NCBI RefSeq assembly: GCF_021390535.1
Contig: NZ_JAJUXG010000003.1
Span: forward strand, 186,001 to 250,000
Source of the DNA: Dyadobacter sp. CY312
GTDB lineage: Bacteria; Bacteroidota; Bacteroidia; Cytophagales; Spirosomataceae
Reading direction: 5' to 3'
DNA: 64,000 nucleotides
Made by a program: the position numbers and the translations under genes. Each line of letters opens with the position of its first letter. The first letter of the stretch is position 1. The notes under the pieces are model-generated. The model saw nothing but the letters and a program-made list of their open reading frames with translations. It did not search any database and was not told where the DNA came from. Below, piece after piece: positions 35,790 through 44,346 of the stretch.

Positions 35790-37385
35790 CTACGCCCCAA
35801 TCTCGGTCTTGAATTCAGATGTGTAATGGAAATGGATTGCCGGGTTGTTCTCCACATTCATGCGGATCATCCATTCTGATTCCGCCAGGAACACCGGGTT
35901 TCTGTCTTTATCGTAGGCGATCTGGTTCCCTTTCAGGCGTACAAACTGATCCATAGCCGGTTTGTCGTCGGCTGTGAGCCAGCATGCACGTGAAATACTC
36001 ATCGGAACCCAACGGCATTTTGCACCGTATTCATGTTCCAGACGATATTGAATTACATCAAATTGAAGTTCACCTACCGTACCAACGATTTTACGGTTAC
36101 CCAAATCCAGGTTAAACAGCTGCGCTACACCTTCGTCGGTAAGCTGCTGAATACCCTTTTCCAATTGCTTGGATTTCATTGGATCCAGGTTAATCAACTC
36201 CTTGAAAATCTCGGGAGAGAAACTTGGTATTCCCGAAAATTGAAGTTTTTCGCCTTCTGTTAGTGTATCTCCAATTTTGAAACTTCCTGTATCATACAAC
36301 CCCACCACGTCTCCGGGGAAACCTTCATCCATCACGCTCTTATCGGACGCCATGAAAGTAAACGGGCTCGAAAACCGGACATCCTTATTCAGACGGACAT
36401 GTTTGTAGAATTTACCGCGCTCAAATTTGCCGGAACAAATCCTTAAAAACGCAATACGATCGCGGTGACGCGGATCTAAGTTCGCGTGTATTTTAAATAC
36501 AAAACCGGTGAACTTTGCCTCAGTTGGCTCTACTTCCCGCACATCCGTCGGGCGTGGTTGCGGGATGGGCGAAATATCACAGAACGTATCTAACAATTCC
36601 TTGATACCAAAGTTATTGATCGCACTACCAAAAAATACCGGAGCAAGTTCTCCTTTTTGATAAGCTTCTTCCGAAAATGTGTCGTAAACCCCTTCAACCA
36701 GTTCTACATCTTCCAGCAACTGATCGGCATCACGCTGCCCAACCAGCTCAGCAAGATTATCATCTTCCAGACTTACCTTGGCAACGTTACTCTCGATTTT
36801 GGTTTTATTGATCTTAAAGAAATACAGCATTTGCTCATACAAGCTGTAAACGCCTTTAAACTGAACACCCATATTGATAGGCCAGGTAAGCGGTCTCACT
36901 CGGATTTTTAGCTTGGTTTCGAGCTCATCCAGCAGTTCAAAAGCATTACGCCCTTCCCTATCCAGCTTATTTACAAACACGATCACAGGCGTGTTACGCA
37001 TACGGCAAACTTCCATAAGTCTCTCCGTTTGCTCTTCCACACCTTTCACGCAGTCAATCACCAGGATTACACTATCCACAGCCGTAAGCGTACGATAGGT
37101 ATCCTCAGCAAAGTCCTTGTGACCGGGTGTATCCAGAATGTTGATCAGCAGATCCTTGTATTCGAATGTCATTACAGACGTAGCAACCGAAATACCACGC
37201 TGCTTTTCAATCTCCATAAAGTCGGAGGTTGCAGTCTTTTTAATCTTATTGGATTTTACCGCACCCGCAGTCTGGATTGCACCTCCAAAAAGCAGAAGTT
37301 TTTCAGTAAGCGTCGTTTTCCCGGCATCGGGGTGACTAATGATCGCAAACGTGCGGCGTTTTTTTATTTCCTGTAAATTACTCAT
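35790..37385 (-). CDS. prfC: Peptide chain release factor 3
   Basis: A 531-residue GTPase that recycles release factors RF1/RF2 from the terminating ribosome. The GTPase motifs are intact: G1 SHPDAGKTT (17-25), the switch region [16 protein letters not shown]3 DTPGHKDF (86-93) and G4 NKLD (140-143). The middle and C-terminal translation-factor domains are present ([40 protein letters not shown]). Length matches the family (about 530). Cytoplasmic. A promoter-like TATCTTTG lies about 160 bp upstream. Confidence 0.96.
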   Translation of the reverse strand: MSNLQEIKKRRTFAIISHPDAGKTTLTEKLLLFGGAIQTAGAVKSNKIKKTATSDFMEIEKQRGISVATSVMTFEYKDLLINILDTPGHKDFAEDTYRTLTAVDSVILVIDCVKGVEEQTERLMEVCRMRNTPVIVFVNKLDREGRNAFELLDELETKLKIRVRPLTWPINMGVQFKGVYSLYEQMLYFFKINKTKIESNVAKVSLEDDNLAELVGQRDADQLLEDVELVEGVYDTFSEEAYQKGELAPVFFGSAINNFGIKELLDTFCDISPIPQPRPTDVREVEPTEAKFTGFVFKIHANLDPRHRDRIAFLRICSGKFERGKFYKHVRLNKDVRFSSPFTFMASDKSVMDEGFPGDVVGLYDTGSFKIGDTLTEGEKLQFSGIPSFSPEIFKELINLDPMKSKQLEKGIQQLTDEGVAQLFNLDLGNRKIVGTVGELQFDVIQYRLEHEYGAKCRWVPMSISRACWLTADDKPAMDQFVRLKGNQIAYDKDRNPVFLAESEWMIRMNVENNPAIHFHYTSEFKTEIGA

Positions 37386-37469
37386 CTATCTTTTTTATTA
37401 TCCAATAAACAAGTCAAGCGAAGAATCTTTTTGACTTATTTCTTCTGTATTTGAAGAGTTTAACAGATG

Positions 37470-37515
37470 CTCTCCGTGGCTCTCTTTTAAATCTCCGTGC
37501 GTCTCTGTGTAACCT
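37470..37515. repeat. CTCCGTGGCTCT-type degenerate repeat
   Basis: The prfC upstream region contains imperfect direct repeats built on CTCCGTGGCTCT, AATCTCCGTGCG and TCTCTGTG. From memory, similar 'ACAGAGGCACGGAG' sequences are scattered in intergenic DNA of many Bacteroidota and other phyla; their role is not known to me. Confidence 0.4.
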
Positions 37516-37545
37516 ACAATCAGAAGTCCAAACCGAAATTTTGCA

Positions 37546-37553
37546 CAAAGATA
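37546..37553 (-). promoter_or_regulatory. Promoter -7 box for prfC
   Basis: On the minus strand this reads TATCTTTG, an exact TAnnTTTG Bacteroidota box. No good TTG is found 19 bases before it. It precedes prfC with a ~160-base leader that carries the CTCCGTGGCTCT repeat. Confidence 0.4.
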
Positions 37554-37564
37554 AGCATAAAGAA

Positions 37565-37589
37565 AAGCCGCCCCTATTCGCGGCGGCTT
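37565..37589 (-). terminator. Terminator after ppa
   Basis: AAGCCGCC and GGCGGCTT (37565-37572, 37582-37589) form a GC-rich hairpin with a 9-base loop, followed on the minus strand by TTTTCTTT, 41 bp after the ppa stop. Confidence 0.75.
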
Positions 37590-37629
37590 AAATTGCTTTA
37601 AAGTCAGCTATTTAGTTACACTCAGACTC

Positions 37630-38241
37630 TCAGTAAAATGAGTGTTTATAATCTTCAACAGATGTCATGATCACTTCATGCGCTTCTTCTCTGCCGTACA
37701 CGTTCGTAATTTCGATATGTGCTTTTTCGCCAGGAAGGTTTTTGTAAGTCAGGAAGTAGTGTTTCAAACGCTCAACGATACCTTCAGGAAGTTCGCTCAG
37801 GTCAGAAAATCCGCCATAAACCTCGTCACCTTTAAGTACAGCAATGATTTTATCATCTGCTTCTCCACCATCGATCAGGCGAATTCCACCGATTGGCTTA
37901 GCCTGACACATGATATCACCGTGAGAAATGATTTTTTCACACAATACCAGGATATCCAACGGGTCACCATCACCTTCTGTTACATCGCGACCAGAACGCT
38001 CGCGTGCCAAAGCAGCGATTTTCTCAGCGCAATAAGTTTTAGGTATGAAACCGTAAAGAGCAGGAACGATGTTGGAATATTTTTGCGGGCGATCGATCAT
38101 CAAATAGCCCGTAGCTTTATCTATTTCGTATTTTACTGTATCCGTAGGAACAATTTCAATAAATGCAGTTACTAATTCAGGTGCATTTTCTCCCATTGGA
38201 ATACCGTGCCAGGGATGGGCTTTGTGTACGTTAGCGATCAT
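37630..38241 (-). CDS. ppa: Inorganic pyrophosphatase (family I)
   Basis: A 203-residue cytoplasmic enzyme hydrolysing pyrophosphate to phosphate, which pulls biosynthetic reactions forward. The metal-binding signature DGDPLD (D91, D93, D96) is intact, as are VKYEIDKATGYLMIDR, YGFIP and the late KHYFLTYK. Length is near the 175-210 residues of family I enzymes. Cytoplasmic and essential in most bacteria. A terminator follows and the gene appears monocistronic. Confidence 0.96.
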   Translation of the reverse strand: MIANVHKAHPWHGIPMGENAPELVTAFIEIVPTDTVKYEIDKATGYLMIDRPQKYSNIVPALYGFIPKTYCAEKIAALARERSGRDVTEGDGDPLDILVLCEKIISHGDIMCQAKPIGGIRLIDGGEADDKIIAVLKGDEVYGGFSDLSELPEGIVERLKHYFLTYKNLPGEKAHIEITNVYGREEAHEVIMTSVEDYKHSFY

Positions 38242-38380
38242 TATTTAAATATGTAAAAGGCTTAATTTGGTAATACTTGTTTTAAATAGCTATTAGCAAT
38301 TGGCTTTTAGCCGTTTGCTTAAATAACTTTTTTCCGTCAACTCCTATTCTACTGTTAACTTTTTACTGTTATCTGTTAAC

Positions 38381-39367
38381 TCATATTTCATTCGTTTCTC
38401 CTGCCTGCTCCGCAATCAGATAATCTCCGGTTTTGGATATGGATTGTTTCACAAACAACTCGCCAATGAAACCCGCCAGAAACAGCTGCGACCCGACTGT
38501 AATGGCCAATAAAGCCAAAAAGAACATAGGGTTTTCGGTTACATTTCTGAACGGCTCATGAGAAACGTAAATTTTATAAATCTTGGTAAATATCAGCCAC
38601 ATTGCAATAATACTCCCAAAAAAGAACATTAGCGTACCCAAACTCCCAAAAAGGTGCATGGGTCTGCGGCCAAATTTATTTACAAAGGCAATCGAAAGTA
38701 AATCTAAAAATCCGAAAATAAACCTTTCAAGGCCAAATTTCGTGTAGCCATACTTCCTGGCCTGATGCTGCACTACTTTTTCTCCTATTTTTCCAAAACC
38801 GTTCCACTTGGCAATTACAGGAATATAGCGATGCATTTCTCCGTAAATGGTGATATTCTGAACCACCTCTTTACGATAAGCTTTTAATCCACAATTGAAA
38901 TCGTGTAAACTTACCCCGGAAATACTCCTTGTGGCAGCGTTGAAGATCTTGGTAGGAATGGTCTTCGTAATGGGGTCAAACCGTTTCTTTTTCCAACCTG
39001 ACACAAGGTCGTAACGCTCTTCGGTAATCATTCGGTACAGATCCGGAATTTCGTCCGGACTATCCTGCAAGTCGGCGTCCATCGTGATCACAACCTGACC
39101 TTTAACCGCCTGAAAACCTGTTTGTAAAGCAGCTGTTTTCCCGTAATTCCGGACAAACTTAAATCCGCGTATACATGGGTTTTTGCGGGAAAGCTCCGAG
39201 ATCACAGCCCACGATTGATCCTTACTTCCGTCGTCAATGAAGAGGATTTCGTAGGAAAAATTATTGGCCAGCATCACACGCTCAATCCACGCACTAAGCT
39301 CCGGCAATGACTCTTCTTCGTTGAATAGCGGAATTACTACGGAAATCTGAATACCAGAGTCAATCAT
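38381..39367 (-). CDS. GT2 family glycosyltransferase with C-terminal membrane helices (DPM1/GtrB-like)
   Basis: A 328-residue transferase. The GT2 catalytic domain (residues 1-220) has VVIPLFNEEESLPEL, FIDDGSKDQSW, GKTAALQTGF, the DXD-type motif MDADLQDSPDE (D97, D99) and the NCGLKAYR block. Two membrane segments close the protein (LFGSLGTLMFFFGSIIAMWL and FFLALLAITVGSQLFLAGFI). Such enzymes usually load a sugar onto polyprenyl phosphate on the cytoplasmic face for later transfer by GT39- or GT83-like enzymes. It is 65 bp upstream of the tRNA methyltransferase start on the same strand direction. Acceptor lipid and sugar are inference. Confidence 0.9.
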   Translation of the reverse strand: MIDSGIQISVVIPLFNEEESLPELSAWIERVMLANNFSYEILFIDDGSKDQSWAVISELSRKNPCIRGFKFVRNYGKTAALQTGFQAVKGQVVITMDADLQDSPDEIPDLYRMITEERYDLVSGWKKKRFDPITKTIPTKIFNAATRSISGVSLHDFNCGLKAYRKEVVQNITIYGEMHRYIPVIAKWNGFGKIGEKVVQHQARKYGYTKFGLERFIFGFLDLLSIAFVNKFGRRPMHLFGSLGTLMFFFGSIIAMWLIFTKIYKIYVSHEPFRNVTENPMFFLALLAITVGSQLFLAGFIGELFVKQSISKTGDYLIAEQAGETNEI

Positions 39368-39432
39368 GAATTTATTACAACGGGGAAAATCTCCAACTTA
39401 CTTTTAAAACGCAAAGTTCGCACTTTTCCTGA

Positions 39433-40155
39433 TCAAAATATCATATAAAAGTCTTTCATTAAACTTACGAACTCCGGATCATATACTTTGTTATTCTCGC
39501 CATATATGTTCAAAACTGTATTATCAATCTCATTTTCAGATAAATAAGACCTACCAAACGTCATAATCCGGCGAAATGGCTTTTTATCCTTATTGTGCTG
39601 TAAAGTAAGATTGTTGGTCATAAACCAACCCAAAGTCTTTGCTTTTTGGTAAAATAACTCCGACTCGTCCTTTGGGAGCAAGATATGAAACTGACCTTGA
39701 TCAGTTAAAAGCCGGTCGATCGCAGCCAAAAGGTCATTAAAAGTAAGTGAAGTAGAATGGTGCGCCTGATTTTTCTGCGTATCAGGAGAAAGCAAATCGG
39801 ACTGAAAAAAGGGTGGATTGCTGATAATAGAATCGTATTGATAAGCCGGGACAAATTCCTGGATGGCTGTATTGAATAAAGAAATTTGTCCCGAAAACGG
39901 ACTCGCAGCCACATTGTCAACAGCCTGTAAATAAGCATCGGAATCCAGCTCGACGGCATGTATATGAGCAAATGGATAACGCTGCGCAGTCATCAACGAC
40001 AACAATCCTGTCCCCGCTCCTATATCCAGAATTCGTTTTGAATTTCCTAGCTCTGACGACGCTCCCAATACACAAGCATCCGTGCACACCTTCATGGCGC
40101 ACTTGTCCTGATGAATGGTAAACTGCTTGAACTGGAAGTAAGAATTTTTAGCCAT
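39433..40155 (-). CDS. trmN6: tRNA1(Val) A37 N6-methyltransferase-like protein
   Basis: A 240-residue SAM-dependent methyltransferase. The SAM-binding DIGAGTG (44-50) and the catalytic NPPF (113-116) identify an N6-adenine methyltransferase; the short N-terminus (FKQFTIHQDKCAMKVCTDAC) matches the YfiC/TrmN6 group that modifies A37 of tRNA1(Val). The start at 40155 lies 5 bp after the RNase HI stop, so the two are in one operon. Substrate specificity is by family resemblance. Confidence 0.85.
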   Translation of the reverse strand: MAKNSYFQFKQFTIHQDKCAMKVCTDACVLGASSELGNSKRILDIGAGTGLLSLMTAQRYPFAHIHAVELDSDAYLQAVDNVAASPFSGQISLFNTAIQEFVPAYQYDSIISNPPFFQSDLLSPDTQKNQAHHSTSLTFNDLLAAIDRLLTDQGQFHILLPKDESELFYQKAKTLGWFMTNNLTLQHNKDKKPFRRIMTFGRSYLSENEIDNTVLNIYGENNKVYDPEFVSLMKDFYMIF

Positions 40156-40160
40156 AACTC

Positions 40161-40802
40161 TTATTTCCTGCCGAAGTCAGCAGGATTTTCGCCCCAATAT
40201 TCCGTTTCCCATTTTAAAATCTGATTCGGGAATTTGTTGGCAGCCAGCCACCTTTCGGCGCGCTGCAACATCTCAAAAACCGGCTTATTTCTGGGAGTTA
40301 GAGCGAGTTTTGTATTGGCATGTTTCTTCTTCACCCAGCTGATAGCCGTCCGAGAATCGCTGTAAATGGGTAGAGAGCTCTCATTTTTTTGCAAATAGGC
40401 CAGTCCGTGTACTATCGCTAGAAATTCGCCTATGTTGTTGGTCGCGTCTTTAAACGGACCTTGCAGAAATATCTTTTTTCCCGTTTCCAGATACACACCC
40501 TGGTACTCCATATCACCGGTGGCGGTGTTCCAGGCAGCATCCACGGCGATAGCATTGGTGAGGGGTTTGCCAATATTGACAGGGGCAACTTTTGTTATTT
40601 TGGGAACATCTTTTTGCCCTGCCTTGGCAACATACTCCCAATAGTTTCGCTGAATGGCCGTTTCGGCTTCCTGCAACGACTCGAAAGACTTGTAACGGGC
40701 ATCTTCAAATCCTTTGATCTGCGCCTCACACTCCTTCCAATCGGTAAACACGCCCGTTTGCCTACCTTGCCACACGACGTAAAATTTTGTCTTCTTTGCC
40801 AT
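40161..40802 (-). CDS. rnhA: Ribonuclease HI with N-terminal hybrid-binding domain
   Basis: A 213-residue enzyme cutting the RNA strand of RNA-DNA hybrids. Residues 1-58 are the caulimovirus viroplasmin-like hybrid-binding domain (FYVVWQGRQTGVFTDWKECE, YKSFESLQEAETAI). Residues 80-213 form the RNase H fold with the catalytic acids D88, E126, D149 and D209. It overlaps no other gene and is followed directly by the tRNA methyltransferase. Confidence 0.94.
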   Translation of the reverse strand: MAKKTKFYVVWQGRQTGVFTDWKECEAQIKGFEDARYKSFESLQEAETAIQRNYWEYVAKAGQKDVPKITKVAPVNIGKPLTNAIAVDAAWNTATGDMEYQGVYLETGKKIFLQGPFKDATNNIGEFLAIVHGLAYLQKNESSLPIYSDSRTAISWVKKKHANTKLALTPRNKPVFEMLQRAERWLAANKFPNQILKWETEYWGENPADFGRK

Positions 40803-40813
40803 TTACTAATTTT

Positions 40814-40877
40814 GAATGAATGAGTGCGTGAATGAGTGAATTGGGATAAGAATAATTGAGCTTTTATTCACTCATTC
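40814..40877. repeat. GAATGAGTGAAT repeats with inverted copy
   Basis: Imperfect tandem GAATGAATGAGTGCGTGAATGAGTGAAT sequence is followed by the inverted ATTCACTCATTC, giving 12-base arms (40830-40841 and 40866-40877). It lies between pepT (ends 40896) and rnhA (starts 40802), so it may act as a terminator or RNA stabiliser. Confidence 0.5.
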
Positions 40878-40895
40878 TCTCATTAATCATTGGTT

Positions 40896-42131
40896 TTACG
40901 CTTCTTCTTCCCAAACCTGGGCAAGTTCGACAATCACCTCCACTGCCTTTTCCATATCCTGTACCGACACCCATTCCAGACGTGAATGAAACGCATGTTC
41001 TCCTGCAAAAATATTCGGACAAGGTAAACCCATAAACGACAAACGTGAGCCGTCTGTACCGCCGCGAATACTTCTTGGCGTGGCTTCCAGACCGCAGCGT
41101 TGCATGGCTTTTACAGCATTGGCAATTACCTGTGGATGTTGATCCAGGACCTTTTTCATATTCCGGTATTGCTCCTTAACCTCCATTTTAGCAACAGAAT
41201 TCGGGTACTGGGTCAAAACCTCGTTCACGATCTTTTGCAATAGATCTTCATTTCGTTTCAAACCTTCATCCGTAAAATCTCTGATGATAAATTCCAGAAC
41301 GGCCTGTTCCTGAATACCCTCTATATGAACCGGATGAATAAATCCTTGTTTATCTTTCGTAGTTTCCGGCGACAGAGAATCCTTTGGCAAAGCCGCCAGA
41401 ATATTTCCTGCTATTTTAAGCGCATTTTCCAATTTGCCGAAAGCGTATCCCGGATGCGTACTTACACCTGTAATCGTAATCTTCACACCATCGGCTGAAA
41501 AGGTTTCATCTTCCAGCGTTCCTACCGCTTCGCCATCTACCGTGTATCCATAGTCAGCTCCCAATTTTGTCAAATCCACTTTTTCCGTTCCGCGCCCTAC
41601 TTCTTCATCCGGTGTGAAAAGGATTTTGATATCACCATGTTTCAATTCAGGATGTTGGATCAGGTATTCCGTTGCAGCCATGATTTCTGCTACACCAGCC
41701 TTATTATCTGCGCCAAGCAAAGTATCTCCGCTGGCTGTTACAATATCGTTACCAATTTGATTTTCCAGATCATTCAACTCTCCAACTCTTAAAACCTGCG
41801 TGGTGTCGTCAGGCAAAACGATATCCGTTCCGTCCCAGTTTTTATGCACAAGCGGTTTTACATTCGCACCCGTTACATCAGGAGAAGTATCCACATGTGA
41901 GCAGAAACAGATCACAGGTACATTTTCCTTATTCGTATTGGCAGGGATGGTCGCATACACATATCCATGCTCGTCCAGATGGGCATCCGCAATGCCAAGC
42001 TCCTGCAACTCAACAACAAGTAAATTGCTCAAATCCCGCTGTTTGGCAGTACTCGGAAAACTCTCCGACTGAGGATCAGACTGTGTGTCAATTTTGACGT
42101 AGCGAAGAAAACGATCAAGAACGGAAGTCAT
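40896..42131 (-). CDS. pepT: Peptidase T (tripeptide aminopeptidase)
   Basis: A 411-residue M20 family zinc peptidase removing the N-terminal residue of tripeptides. Metal ligands and catalytic residues are visible: H79 and D81 in FCSHVDTSPD, D142 in LLGADNKAGVAEI, E176-E177 in TPDEEVGRG, the DGEAVG block, and a terminal EHAFHSRLEWV with His. Length matches family PepT (about 410). Cytoplasmic. Monocistronic between repeat-rich gaps. Confidence 0.95.
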   Translation of the reverse strand: MTSVLDRFLRYVKIDTQSDPQSESFPSTAKQRDLSNLLVVELQELGIADAHLDEHGYVYATIPANTNKENVPVICFCSHVDTSPDVTGANVKPLVHKNWDGTDIVLPDDTTQVLRVGELNDLENQIGNDIVTASGDTLLGADNKAGVAEIMAATEYLIQHPELKHGDIKILFTPDEEVGRGTEKVDLTKLGADYGYTVDGEAVGTLEDETFSADGVKITITGVSTHPGYAFGKLENALKIAGNILAALPKDSLSPETTKDKQGFIHPVHIEGIQEQAVLEFIIRDFTDEGLKRNEDLLQKIVNEVLTQYPNSVAKMEVKEQYRNMKKVLDQHPQVIANAVKAMQRCGLEATPRSIRGGTDGSRLSFMGLPCPNIFAGEHAFHSRLEWVSVQDMEKAVEVIVELAQVWEEEA

Positions 42132-42332
42132 TTTTGGGAGTAGTTATAGAAGTGAAGAAGTAAAATGTGAGAAGTGAGAGGTCCGGTCTGAACGCTTTTC
42201 GCGGTCTGAACGGTTTAGATAAAAGAAGATAAAATGCAAAGGGCGCACCTTACTCCAAATTTCTCACCTTTTACCAAAGTAATATACCGCTGGTTCGCAC
42301 CACGCCACTTTTTACTTTTTACAAAAACACCA

Positions 42333-42797
42333 TCACCCAATAATCCCCGACAAATCAGCAGGAGAGTAATTGATATTTTTTAGCGTTTTATCGTCCGCGG
42401 TACGGTACACAAGGTATTTGCCAGAATCTTCTTTGTAATAACATTCTGTTCCTTTCGCCGTGTAATGAGCTACTGTTGCTTCGGCTTCTTCTACCGTCAG
42501 GCAAGCTTTGGACATGTTGGAACGTTGTACTTCGTCGAACAATTCACGGAATTTATCTCCAAGACCAAATTCCAGCACCGCACCCGACAATACATATTGC
42601 AGGTCACAAAGCGCATCAGCGATTTCTACGATATCCTTTTCCAGAATAGCCACTTCCAGTTCTTTCAATTCCTCAGCAAGCAAAGCCACACGCAGCCTGC
42701 TTCTGTCTTCGGACGGAATGGTAGGTTTATCAAGAATAGGGTGTTTGAATGTACGGTGAAATTCTGCGACCTGATTAAGGCTGTCCAGTTGTTGCAT
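42333..42797 (-). CDS. MazG-like NTP pyrophosphohydrolase family protein
   Basis: A 154-residue all-alpha NTP pyrophosphohydrolase fold protein. The metal-binding acidic motif is present (AEELKELEVAI followed by EIADALCDLQYVL with two further acidic residues). These enzymes hydrolyse non-canonical or excess NTPs to NMP and pyrophosphate, or act on phosphoribosyl-ATP-like compounds. The C-terminal extension (KGTECYYKEDSGKYLVYR) is a common addition in this subgroup. Substrate unknown. Confidence 0.85.
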   Translation of the reverse strand: MQQLDSLNQVAEFHRTFKHPILDKPTIPSEDRSRLRVALLAEELKELEVAILEKDIVEIADALCDLQYVLSGAVLEFGLGDKFRELFDEVQRSNMSKACLTVEEAEATVAHYTAKGTECYYKEDSGKYLVYRTADDKTLKNINYSPADLSGIIG

Positions 42798-42890
42798 GAT
42801 GTATGATTTTTAAATAAAGCTATTAGCTGTTAGTCGTTAGCTATTGGATTAATTATTAGCAGATTATGATCTATGGCTGTTAACAGCCTT

Positions 42891-43460
42891 TCAGATTCCC
42901 AGATTGGTTTTAAACAACTTCACTGCAATAGCCAGCAAAATTACGCCAAAAACTTTTCTGAGTATTTCAATTCCGCCTGGTCCAAGTTTGGTTTCCAGCC
43001 AGTTTGATGATTTCAAAACCAGGTATACGAAAATCAGGTTTAGTAAAACGCCGATCAGAATGTTCTGGATTTCGTAGGCCGATCGGAGTGCCAGAAGGGT
43101 TGTCATGGTACCTGCACCGGCAATAATCGGGAAGGCAATGGGAACGATGGATGCCGCTCCGGTTTCTACACTGCCGTGTTTGAAAATTTCGCGTCCCAAA
43201 ATCATTTCCAACCCCAGAAGAAACAGAATAATGGCACCTGCGATGGCGAAAGATGCGACGTCAACCCCGAAAAGCCTCAATAATTTTTCTCCCAGAAAAA
43301 GAAATAGGATCATGATAAACCCGGCAACCAGGGTCGCTTTTTCCGATTCTATTTTCCCCAGTTTCTTCCGAAAATCAACGATGACCGGAATGGATCCCAA
43401 CACGTCGATGACAGAGAAAAGAATGAGGGAGACGGATATTATTTCCTTTAAATTGAACAT
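42891..43460 (-). CDS. MarC family integral membrane protein
   Basis: A 189-residue protein from the ATG at 43460 (MFNLKEIISVSLILF), chosen because the 13 additional upstream codons are not family-like. Six hydrophobic segments are visible, with the MarC motif DVLGSIPVIVDFRKK and the second-half motif PIAFPIIAGAGTM. MarC/YchE proteins belong to the NAAT family; their transport role is not established. Located in the inner membrane. Confidence 0.93.
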   Translation of the reverse strand: MFNLKEIISVSLILFSVIDVLGSIPVIVDFRKKLGKIESEKATLVAGFIMILFLFLGEKLLRLFGVDVASFAIAGAIILFLLGLEMILGREIFKHGSVETGAASIVPIAFPIIAGAGTMTTLLALRSAYEIQNILIGVLLNLIFVYLVLKSSNWLETKLGPGGIEILRKVFGVILLAIAVKLFKTNLGI

Positions 43461-43479
43461 TACGATGCCTTTTAGCCCG

Positions 43480-43510
43480 CAAAGTTGAACAAAAGGCATT
43501 GTTTACGCAA
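43480..43510 (-). promoter_or_regulatory. Promoter-like element upstream of the MarC gene
   Basis: On the minus strand TTG (43510-43508) is followed after 20 bases by CAACTTTG (43487-43480), close to TTG-N19-TAnnTTTG. The box ends 19 bases before the MarC start. Confidence 0.4.
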
Positions 43511-43543
43511 CGTTTTTCCCATTACAAACCGAAATAAAACGGC

Positions 43544-44311
43544 TCAGGAGTTCCCGTTGGGCAGGAAGTTCAGGAAAGTATTAAATTGCTTTTTGTATTT
43601 ATCCTCGTCGATCTTGTAAAAATAAGCTCCCTTTTTTGAGTATCCTTTTTGCTTTTCGTCCAGTTTTATAAGCAGATTGGTCGACAACAGTTTTCTGCTG
43701 AAATTACGCTTGTCCAACTCCGTACCGAAAATCGCTTCGTAAAGCTTTTGCAATTGAGGAACGGTGAACTTTTCAGGAAGTAATTCAAAACCAATCGGAT
43801 GTTGCGACGCCTTGTACCGCAAGTGCTGAATGGCCATTTCCACCATGGCGCCATGATCAAAAAGCAGCTTGGGCAGATCGTTCATACCAAACCATTGCGC
43901 TTCGTAATTTTTGGAGATTTTGTGGTCGTAATCTTCCACATTGATCAGCGCAAAATAGGCCACCGAAACGGTCCGTTCAACCGGGTCACGCTGCGGGCTA
44001 CCGAACGTGTGAAGCTGTTCCAGATAAATGTCTTTCAGGCTGGTAAGCTCAAAAAGGATCCGGTTGGAGGCATCTTCGAGACTTTCCGTCGGCTGCACCC
44101 AACCTCCCATCAGAGACCAGGTATGTTGCTCCTCCTCAATTCCCCGCTTCACGAGCAGTAATTTTAATTGTTCTCCGTCAAAGCCAAAAATAATGGAATC
44201 GAGAGCCACCAAACATTTTGTCTGGTTTTCGTATTGTTTTAAAATATCTAATCGCACGTATCTTGTTCTAAGGATGGGTTGTCGAATAAATTGCAGGCTA
44301 AAACGCCACAT
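43544..44311 (-). CDS. Nudix-family transcriptional regulator (NrtR/AraR-like) with degenerate Nudix box
   Basis: A 255-residue protein with an N-terminal Nudix domain (about 30-155, LVALDSIIFGF) and a C-terminal winged helix (FTVPQLQKLYEAIFG, NFSRKLLSTNLL). The Nudix box starts well (GWVQPTE) but the catalytic REUXEE part reads RILFEL, losing most acidic residues, so hydrolysis is unlikely and ligand binding more likely. Such proteins regulate NAD or sugar-use genes in response to ADP-ribose, arabinose or similar. Target genes are not evident here. A start further downstream is possible. Confidence 0.85.
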   Translation of the reverse strand: MWRFSLQFIRQPILRTRYVRLDILKQYENQTKCLVALDSIIFGFDGEQLKLLLVKRGIEEEQHTWSLMGGWVQPTESLEDASNRILFELTSLKDIYLEQLHTFGSPQRDPVERTVSVAYFALINVEDYDHKISKNYEAQWFGMNDLPKLLFDHGAMVEMAIQHLRYKASQHPIGFELLPEKFTVPQLQKLYEAIFGTELDKRNFSRKLLSTNLLIKLDEKQKGYSKKGAYFYKIDEDKYKKQFNTFLNFLPNGNS

Positions 44312-44346
44312 ATCTATAAACCCAATATTAATTTTAACTACTCAAA

